The notes under the pieces: model-generated | What the model was told of the DNA's origin: nothing | The model's input: only the letters and a program-made list of their open reading frames with translations | The model's database searches: none | Translations under genes and position numbers: made by a program | DNA from: an uncultured Ruminococcus sp. | Lineage (GTDB): Bacteria; Bacillota; Clostridia; Oscillospirales; Ruminococcaceae | Direction of reading: 5' to 3' | NCBI GenBank assembly: GCA_946544695.1 | Contig: CAMNMO010000028.1 | Span: 1-14,184, forward strand | DNA: 14,184 bases | In this document: one piece after another, positions 1 to 5,267 of the stretch | Numbering within the stretch: position 1 is the stretch's first letter | Layout: every line of letters begins with the position of its first letter

Positions 1-73
1 TTTCTCTCGGTTCGAGCTGCACTTCCTGCCCGAGAATGGCTTTCAGCAGCTTTTCTATGCGACTATCACTCAT
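1..73 (-). CDS. Small phage protein with SRIEKLL motif, N-terminal part only
   Basis: An ATG at 73-71 opens a frame that stays open to the window edge and encodes about 24 residues beginning MSDSRIEKLLKAILGQEV. It overlaps the end of the holin gene by 8 bases, the tight packing typical of this operon. Short 'SRIEKLL.AIL' segments recur in small hypothetical or fiber-associated proteins near the tail and lysis genes of Firmicutes phages; this is from memory of such proteins and not a confirmed family assignment. The rest of the protein lies outside the window, so its length and function cannot be judged. It shows none of the catalytic motifs of an endolysin in the visible part. Confidence 0.6.
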   Translation of the reverse strand, partial: MSDSRIEKLLKAILGQEVQLEPRE

Positions 74-518
74 GGCTGTCCTCACTTTCTCCACGGACTT
101 CCACCGCAGCTTTTAGATGTTTTATAATGTTTTTCAGAAATTTTGGCATCGGGACTTCCAGTGCCGCAAGATTTTCCAGTATCGAGATCAGCTCGTTGAT
201 GATGAGCCATATCGTGACTATCAGCCCGAAACAAAAGCCGAAGTCCAGCTTTATGCCGACCTGCCGCAGTCCCGAAAAGACCAGCCAGTCCACCACGCCT
301 GCCACGCAGACCAGCAGCAGATAGCACATTTTTTTGATTATGCCACGTATGCCGACCCGTGAGTTCAGCTGTTCCTGCCCCCACGCTTTGAGCATGCCCG
401 ACATATAATCAACGATCATCACCGCCAACAGTACAACCAGCGGCACGAATATCACCCTCAAGTAGGCAGACAGCCCACCGATGATGACGGCTGTCAGGGT
501 CTTCCATAGATTTTTCAT
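66..518 (-). CDS. Phage holin, toxin-secretion/phage-lysis holin family (Phage_holin_4 type)
   Basis: A 150-residue membrane protein that would form the lesion in the cytoplasmic membrane through which the phage endolysin reaches the peptidoglycan. It has a short basic N-terminus (MKNLWK) and hydrophobic segments at roughly residues 8-21, 22-45 (VIFVPLVVLLAVMIVDYMSG), 62-85 (CYLLLVCVAGVVDWLVF) and 93-115 (FGFCFGLIVTIWLIINELIS), ending in a charged soluble tail (EVRGESEDSHE). The 'VMIVDYMSGMLKAW' segment followed by 'S..GI.GIIKK' is characteristic of the BlyA/TcdE-like holin family. The start overlaps the stop of the LamG-like gene (515-518) as ATGA, suggesting translational coupling. Location after the tail genes fits a lysis cassette. 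The expected endolysin is not visible and probably lies beyond the window. Confidence 0.88.
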   Translation of the reverse strand: MKNLWKTLTAVIIGGLSAYLRVIFVPLVVLLAVMIVDYMSGMLKAWGQEQLNSRVGIRGIIKKMCYLLLVCVAGVVDWLVFSGLRQVGIKLDFGFCFGLIVTIWLIINELISILENLAALEVPMPKFLKNIIKHLKAAVEVRGESEDSHE

Positions 519-1264
519 GTCTGTCCTCCCAGATACTTATTAATAAGGTATGCCGAGTTCGCAATTATCTCTTCGTCGGTCTGCTTTACCGTGCCGAGAG
601 CCAGAAATTTATAATCAATATCCGTGCCCGACAGCTGACCGCTTGCACGCTTGCCGAGATAGACCGTATTCGCCCTGTCCGATGGGGCAGGGTTGAAATT
701 CCAGCTGTCCGTCTTTTTCTCGCCGTTGACGTAGACACTTGCCGTGCCGTTGACGTCGCCCGAAACGGCTATCAGGACGTAATTTGTGACAGCTTCCGCT
801 GAATTGAAATCCCGATTATCAACGCCCCTGACCAAGTGATTTCCGCCCGCACTGCTGTATGCACCCCAGCCCGACGATATCTCAACGCCGATGCCGTTTC
901 CGAGATCGCTTATCATATACTGCCCCGCACTGTGACATGTCGTCGGGCATTTTGCGATGCAGTACCAGGTGAACGCCGTGCGGTATTCGCCCGACTTTGA
1001 AGTGTACTGCCCCGCCGCAGCTGCGGGCAGAACATACTCTGCGCCTGTGTCGGTGACTGCGGTGTCGAAGATAATGTCGTTTTCGCCGCTGACGGAATTC
1101 CGCCAATAGCCCCCGTCACGGGTACCGTACTCAAAAATGCCGTCAAGACCTTCGGGATATGGCAGGGTGTCGGCGGCGGGCTGCCACACAAGGGTGCTCC
1201 CGCAGTAGACTCTGCTTGCAGCGGCGCTCCCCACACGAATATCCTTTGCGCTATTAAGTATCAT
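515..1264 (-). CDS. Phage appendage protein with LamG/concanavalin-like jelly-roll domain
   Basis: This 249-residue protein is likely a virion surface or tail-tip appendage, possibly binding cell-wall carbohydrate. Residues about 8-28 (DIRVGSAAASRVYCGSTLVW) match a short N-terminal motif of the form 'V..VY.G..LVW' seen in many phage appendage proteins. Residues about 40-249 read as a LamG-like sandwich: alternating beta strands, 'GVEISSGWGAYSSAG', then 'VLIAVSGDVNGTASVYVNGEK', 'VYLGKRASG' and a final 'YKFLALGTVKQTDEEI....YL..KY' segment, which is the usual C-terminal strand plus helix of such domains. It begins 4 bases after the preceding gene and overlaps the holin start by 4 bases. The ligand is unknown. 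An alternative is a purely structural fiber-cap protein. Confidence 0.72.
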   Translation of the reverse strand: MILNSAKDIRVGSAAASRVYCGSTLVWQPAADTLPYPEGLDGIFEYGTRDGGYWRNSVSGENDIIFDTAVTDTGAEYVLPAAAAGQYTSKSGEYRTAFTWYCIAKCPTTCHSAGQYMISDLGNGIGVEISSGWGAYSSAGGNHLVRGVDNRDFNSAEAVTNYVLIAVSGDVNGTASVYVNGEKKTDSWNFNPAPSDRANTVYLGKRASGQLSGTDIDYKFLALGTVKQTDEEIIANSAYLINKYLGGQT

Positions 1265-1268
1265 CAGA

Positions 1269-1580
1269 TCACCCCACTATCACGTATACAGTATTCTCAT
1301 CAGGCTGTTCTATATCATCATATTCAGCCTGCGTACACCTGACCACTATCAGTCCGCCCGAAGCTGTTATCTGTTTGGTACCGAGATACAGCTTGATGCT
1401 GCTGCCGTCTGTGACGACATACAGCTTATCAGCCGATTTTACGGCGATGCTGTCATACTCATTCTTTGTAACGCTGACCGACTCCAGCACATTTTCTGCC
1501 AGATATCGGAAATTCTCGTTGCAGACCTGGTCCGCATTATACAGATCATTTTCGCTCATCATCGTGAAATTCCAAGCCAT
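1269..1580 (-). CDS. Small tail/appendage-associated phage protein with duplicated YVV motif
   Basis: A 103-residue protein of unassigned function. The start is supported by AGGAG seven bases upstream of ATG. After a helical N-terminus (about 1-40), it carries two copies of a short module: 'KNEYDSIAVKSADKLYVVTDG' minus its last residues at about 39-59, and 'AEYDDIEQPDENTVYVIVG' at the C-terminus, joined by 'SSIKLYLGTKQITASGG'. Modules of this type ('EYD.l....D.lYvi.d') occur in baseplate, upper-fiber and head-fiber proteins of Firmicutes phages. It is the first gene after the 528-base repeat region, so its transcription depends on read-through across those repeats or on a promoter not recognised there. 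It probably works with the LamG-like protein encoded 4 bases downstream. Confidence 0.65.
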   Translation of the reverse strand: MAWNFTMMSENDLYNADQVCNENFRYLAENVLESVSVTKNEYDSIAVKSADKLYVVTDGSSIKLYLGTKQITASGGLIVVRCTQAEYDDIEQPDENTVYVIVG

Positions 1581-1603
1581 TTTTTTACTCCTATTCTAAA
1601 TGA

Positions 1604-1743
1604 GGGGCGAAGCCCCCATACCCCCACGCTTGACTTTTTGCGCCTCTGCCGGCTTTGGCTTTGCGTTCACTCTGGTCGCAAGCTCCCGCCGCTCACTCCA
1701 AGCCAAAAGGCGCAAAAAGCACTGCGCTGTTTGCCATGCTTAT
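1604..1743. repeat. Palindromic intergenic repeat, copy A
   Basis: First of two related elements in the non-coding stretch 1581-2108. It opens with a small hairpin (ggggcgaagcccc, 1604-1616), then cgcttgactttttgcgcct (1627-1645), and ends with actgcgctgtttgccatgct (1721-1740). A 12-base perfect inverted repeat, ctttttgcgcct (1634-1645) with aggcgcaaaaag (1708-1719), is extended inward by tttggctt (1654-1661) with aagccaaa (1700-1707), so the whole can fold as a long hairpin. No open reading frame with a credible start lies here. It resembles host-type REP-like dispersed repeats; no transposase or target duplication was seen. Confidence 0.75.
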
Positions 1744-1755
1744 TAAGTATTGCTT

Positions 1756-1938
1756 GGGCGAAGCCCCTCATACTCCCAAACATCAGCTTTGCTGATGTTG
1801 CGCTTGACTTCTGCGCCTGTTGCAGCTTAAAGCTTTTTTGCACCCTGCGGTCGTTCCTCCCTACGGGCACAAAAAAAGCTTTAAAGGCGCCAACGTTGAC
1901 TGCGTCATCGTGAGCACTGCGCTGTTTGCCATGCTTAT
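1756..1938. repeat. Palindromic intergenic repeat, copy B
   Basis: Second, diverged and longer copy. It shares in order with copy A: gggcgaagcccc (1756-1767), cgcttgacttctgcgcct (1801-1818), an internal inverted repeat, and actgcgctgtttgccatgct (1916-1935). Its hairpin arms are different in sequence: ttaaagctttttt (1827-1839) pairs perfectly with aaaaaagctttaa (1872-1884). An extra small palindrome, catcagctttgctgatg, lies at about 1781-1797 and is absent from copy A. Conservation of the ends with replacement of the hairpin interior suggests that structure matters more than sequence, or that the copies were acquired separately. Confidence 0.72.
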
Positions 1939-2052
1939 GAATTTTTGTGTGGGGCTGTTTGCCATGCTTATGAATTTTTGTTTGGGACTTTTTGCCATAC
2001 TTATGAATTTTTGTTTGGGGCTTTCTGCCATGCTTATGAAGTCTATTGCGGC
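1921..2052. repeat. 33-bp tandem repeat, four units (fifth unit at 1726-1758)
   Basis: Four head-to-tail 33-bp units start at 1921, 1954, 1987 and 2020. The core gctgtttgccatgcttatga is followed by atttttgtgtggg or variants; the last unit has diverged in its second half. A further unit of the same length at 1726-1758 joins repeat copy A to copy B. Because 33 is a multiple of three, both strands show spurious repetitive open frames (11-residue periodicity), but no convincing ribosome binding site precedes them and they are not annotated as genes. In transcription order the array lies between the tail protein gene and the small appendage gene. Confidence 0.85.
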
Positions 2053-2100
2053 TTGCACTTTCGCCCTACATCAGAACTGCGAGCGCAGCGAGCCACCTTG

Positions 2101-2131
2101 ATTATGAATTATGAATTATGCATTATGAATT
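2101..2131. repeat. 7-bp tandem repeat (attatga) overlapping the end of the tail gene
   Basis: Four consecutive 7-base units, attatga, attatga, attatgc and attatga, followed by att. The repeat covers the final codons and stop (TAA at 2109-2111) of the large tail protein, supplying its last residues (FIMHNS). It directly adjoins the GC-rich gagcgcagcgagcc stretch ending at 2096. Confidence 0.8.
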
Positions 2132-4862
2132 TCGTCAGCTGCTGCACCGCCCCCACAAGGTAGCGTATCAGCCTGCCCTCACGCACTGTCATATAGCCGC
2201 CGTTCTCACCTGTCAGGTCGGGGCTGACTGTTTTCACCTGCTGTGCCGAAAATCCTATGTTTTCGTGTTCTCCGTCCTTCCAGTCGAATCCTATCAGCCG
2301 CAAAGCGTTGATGACCGCAAGGCAGTCCTCGCCGCAGTCGGTGATATTATCTTTCAGCCGTTCGTCGGAAGAACTGCTTATATCCGCATTAAGCAGTGTG
2401 TTGTGCTGCATATCTATATCACGATAGGCATTGAGCTTGCTGCCGCTGCTGACGTACTCCCAGACGGTGCTGTTGCTTTCCCGCCAGCGTATGCGGTCGG
2501 CTTCGGCAGCTATCATATCAAGGCTCGGCACATCTGTGTCTGTCAGCCCGAAGTCCAGTCTGCCCACCTCGTCGCCCTGATATTTTACTATGACCGCCCT
2601 GTGGTCTATGGTCGTGCCTTCCGCAAGATCGTCATGCAGTCCTGTCACAAAGGTCAGGCTGTCATGCAGCAGTACAGGGCTGTTGATAAGTATATGATCT
2701 TCCTGACGGTACCAGGCGGCTATGGGCTGTTCTTCGGCATACCAGCTGTCGTACTGGCGCCACAGCCCGGCGAAATCAGTGTCAGCGGGCAGGGTCATCA
2801 TTATGCCCTCCTCGCCGTATCTTGACTGCGCCCGCATGCCGCCCATGTAGACGTCATTCGGGTCATATATGTTCAGTCCGCCGTGATCTTCGATGGTGAC
2901 ATTGCTGTTCTGCCCGTACTTGCTTTTTACCCTGAGAATGCTGCCTTTTATCTCACCTGCTGCTATGTTGCCCGCAGCTATGTCCCCCGAAGTGATATCG
3001 CCCGCATTCACATTCCCGACAGTGATATCTCCGCCGAACGTCAGCAGCCCCCTGCGTTTGTCGAATATCAGCACGGTGTCACCGCCGACTGTCCATTCCA
3101 TGCGTGCAGCACTGCCCATATCGGTGCGCAGTGCGTCATCATGCCTGCCGACAAAACCGAAATATTTTCCGCCGCCGTCGTAAAGCGTCATACCGCTGCC
3201 GTCGAAAACGCTGCTTTTTCTGCCTGCGCTCTCCACTGTGAGGGCTGCATCACGCATGTATATCTCACTGCCGTCCTTGCTTGCGGATATCTGCGCTTTG
3301 CCAACGGTACGGCTGAGGATATAGCGTATCTCACGGTGCGTCAGACCCCGCAGTTCGCTGTGCTGATAGCTGTTGTCACGCAGGTCGGCGTGGGTCGTCA
3401 GCGGCTCCTCACGGGTGCTGTCCAGTCTCACCGAACCGTCGGGGCTGATGATGGCGTCCTCGGTTATCTCCCAGCCGCCTATTCGCCCCTGTGTGCATAT
3501 TATCTCGATGCCGCTGAGGATACCGGCTTTGATGAAATCTGCATAAAGTATGCCGTTCATCGTCCATGCCATTGTATACGGGCCGTTGAACAGAGTGCTC
3601 TCGGGGTCGTCGGGGTCCTTCACCCAGAAACCTATGCCTGCGGTGTTGATGCGTATGCCGTGCGTGGCAAGGGCAGGGTCCTTGTTATCGCACCAGATAG
3701 TCTCCTTGTTAGTGCCGTCAGCATCGCCGATGATGTAGAAATACCCTCCTGCGCCGCCTCTGAGCTCCGCTGTGGCTTCGGCAACGGCGGCGGCTATATC
3801 CAGCTCTATCTCGTCCTTGTTGTCGCTGACGAGCTTTGTGAGCCTGCTGACCATGCGTGTTATGGGGTCTGTCCTGACAGCTGTACCGCTGCTGCCTTCC
3901 TTTGCGGTCAGCGACCCTGTAACGCCGCCCTTGTGCTCCAGTGTCAGCTCGGCGGCGGGAATGGTATATGTCTCACCGTCATATTCAAGGGTGACTGTGT
4001 CCCACGGGTCTATCAGCGGGTCCCCCAGAAGATAGCTGAGCCTGCACGGACGGTATGTGTATCCCGCAAGCTGCCTTGCCACGATCTCAAAACGCTCGGC
4101 AGTCATCAGCGGGCAGGCAAATGACATAGCCGTGCCGCTGCCGTAGGTGTATGTCTTGTCGCCTGCGGCGCATACAACAGCCGTGCAGGTGATCTGCTGT
4201 TCGCCTGTCTCGGGTTCTGATATGGCGTTGAGAGGCACGGTGTATGCGCTATCACCGTACCATTTCACCGATACGCCGTCCGCCCTGTCGCTTGATATAA
4301 ATCCTCCGTACAGCGCCGCTACCCAGCCCAGTATGTCACGCTTGGTGGCACCCTCGGGCAGTCCCTCCACCGTCACGGCAGGGGTGAGCGTCTGTGTGAA
4401 TGTCAGCCCGAGAGAGTTGCAGACTTCCTCCGCCAGTGCCTGCGCAGTGGTGGGAAAGCTCAGTGCCGAGCTGTGAACGGTATCCGACTTAGCCAGCTTG
4501 TGCTCGCAGGTAAGCTCGTATTTCAGTCCTGTGCGCCTGACGGACTTCACCGTGAAACTGCCCATCGGGATATATTCAAAATCCTCGGGCGTGTTATCAC
4601 CCGTGAAGCTGTCCGCAGGCAGCACCCCCAGCCGCCAGACAAAGCTTCGCCCCGACAGCTCACGGTCGAGCGAGGTCAGTGTGATCTTGACAGCAGGTGC
4701 TATGACCGCCCCGACCGTTATCCCCTCGCCCGACTGTGAGCCCCTTGTCAGTGTGACAGCTTCTGCGCTGTCCACAAAAAATGTGCCGAAGTCAAGCCGT
4801 GATGACCAGCAGCGGCAGTCTGAGAGTACTGTGTTCTTGTAGTTTTCAGATGCGTTGTACAT
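2109..4862 (-). CDS. Tail-tip/tail fiber protein with hub-like N-terminus and C-terminal S74 intramolecular chaperone
   Basis: A 917-residue virion protein at the tail tip, likely linking the tail to the host-binding appendage. Start: ATG with GGAGG five bases upstream. Residues about 1-340 resemble phage tail-hub or tail-associated proteins ('YKNTVLSDCRCWSSRLDFG', later 'YTYRPCRLSYLLGDPLIDPWDTVTLEYDG' in pieces). Residues about 370-450 contain the fiber-type segment 'YFYIIGDADGTN...WTMNG'. At about 611-641 a five-residue G-[DN]-[IV] periodicity (GDITV, GNVNA, GDITS, GDIAA, GNIAA, GEIKG) suggests a narrow beta-solenoid. The C-terminal 90 residues are a peptidase S74 domain: 'SDERLKDNI' at 832-840 with the Ser832/Lys837 dyad spacing of the family, then 'IGFSAQQV'. 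Such domains assist trimerisation and release themselves by cleavage before the serine. Receptor specificity cannot be read from the sequence. Confidence 0.88.
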   Translation of the reverse strand: MYNASENYKNTVLSDCRCWSSRLDFGTFFVDSAEAVTLTRGSQSGEGITVGAVIAPAVKITLTSLDRELSGRSFVWRLGVLPADSFTGDNTPEDFEYIPMGSFTVKSVRRTGLKYELTCEHKLAKSDTVHSSALSFPTTAQALAEEVCNSLGLTFTQTLTPAVTVEGLPEGATKRDILGWVAALYGGFISSDRADGVSVKWYGDSAYTVPLNAISEPETGEQQITCTAVVCAAGDKTYTYGSGTAMSFACPLMTAERFEIVARQLAGYTYRPCRLSYLLGDPLIDPWDTVTLEYDGETYTIPAAELTLEHKGGVTGSLTAKEGSSGTAVRTDPITRMVSRLTKLVSDNKDEIELDIAAAVAEATAELRGGAGGYFYIIGDADGTNKETIWCDNKDPALATHGIRINTAGIGFWVKDPDDPESTLFNGPYTMAWTMNGILYADFIKAGILSGIEIICTQGRIGGWEITEDAIISPDGSVRLDSTREEPLTTHADLRDNSYQHSELRGLTHREIRYILSRTVGKAQISASKDGSEIYMRDAALTVESAGRKSSVFDGSGMTLYDGGGKYFGFVGRHDDALRTDMGSAARMEWTVGGDTVLIFDKRRGLLTFGGDITVGNVNAGDITSGDIAAGNIAAGEIKGSILRVKSKYGQNSNVTIEDHGGLNIYDPNDVYMGGMRAQSRYGEEGIMMTLPADTDFAGLWRQYDSWYAEEQPIAAWYRQEDHILINSPVLLHDSLTFVTGLHDDLAEGTTIDHRAVIVKYQGDEVGRLDFGLTDTDVPSLDMIAAEADRIRWRESNSTVWEYVSSGSKLNAYRDIDMQHNTLLNADISSSSDERLKDNITDCGEDCLAVINALRLIGFDWKDGEHENIGFSAQQVKTVSPDLTGENGGYMTVREGRLIRYLVGAVQQLTKFIMHNS

Positions 4863-4871
4863 AACTGCCTC

Positions 4872-5249
4872 CTATTTTTCTATCAGATCGACATTCACGC
4901 TGCCGTAGACCGTCTCGCTTTTTCGCCACTTCCTGACAGGATACTGCGGGTCGCCCGCATAGAACTGCCTTGTGATGTAGCCCTTTGCTTTCACGGGGCA
5001 GAATCTAACCGTGAGGAATGGTCTCAGCGAGTTTACGGCGGCGTCTATCACAGCAAGTTCATCGTCGGTGATATCCTCCCAGCTGAGCTGGAGCTCATAT
5101 TTCACGGCGATAAGGTCGCCCACGAACTCTCCCGTGCAGCTGTTGCGCCCGGAATTAGAGGCCCAAAGCTTGTGGGGAATGACCGTCAGTCCGTCCTCTT
5201 TCATCGGCGGCAGCTGCACGCCGTCTATCGTTACTGTAACAGTGTTCAT
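4872..5249 (-). CDS. Distal tail-like small tail protein
   Basis: A protein of 125 residues from the ATG at 5249-5247. A TTG one codon upstream keeps the frame open, but the purine-rich AAAGGGGGAAG is spaced correctly for the ATG and too close for the TTG. The sequence has an N-terminal 'VTVTIDGVQLPPMKEDGLTV' segment, a central 'YELQLSWEDITDDELAVID' helix, and beta-rich C-terminal parts ('FLTVRFCP', 'GYITRQFYAGD', 'YGSVNVDLIEK'), consistent with a jelly-roll-like tail ring protein. Its place between the tape measure and the tail-tip protein is where a distal tail protein (Dit analogue) usually lies in siphoviruses. It is much shorter than typical Dit proteins, so it may be only the ring-forming domain. 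It ends 9 bases before the next gene. Confidence 0.65.
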   Translation of the reverse strand: MNTVTVTIDGVQLPPMKEDGLTVIPHKLWASNSGRNSCTGEFVGDLIAVKYELQLSWEDITDDELAVIDAAVNSLRPFLTVRFCPVKAKGYITRQFYAGDPQYPVRKWRKSETVYGSVNVDLIEK

Positions 5250-5267
5250 CAACTTCCCCCTTTGGCA

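Noticed and set aside
1801..1832. Plus-strand promoter TTGACT with TTAAAG
   Set aside because: The -10 box is weak, the sequence is part of the repeated element, and nothing interpretable follows on that strand.
1604..1938. CRISPR array or insertion sequence
   Set aside because: There are no regularly spaced unique spacers, no transposase gene and no recognisable terminal target duplication.
1861..2058. 65-codon minus-strand frame with four 11-residue repeats (FISMA.SP.QK)
   Set aside because: It is the translation of the 33-bp repeat array. It starts at GTG with only a weak AGGG upstream, and the same array is open on the other strand too.
2118..4124. Long plus-strand open frames, including 235 and 413 codons
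   Set aside because: They are shadows of the tail protein gene on the other strand, lack ribosome binding sites and show no recognisable protein family.
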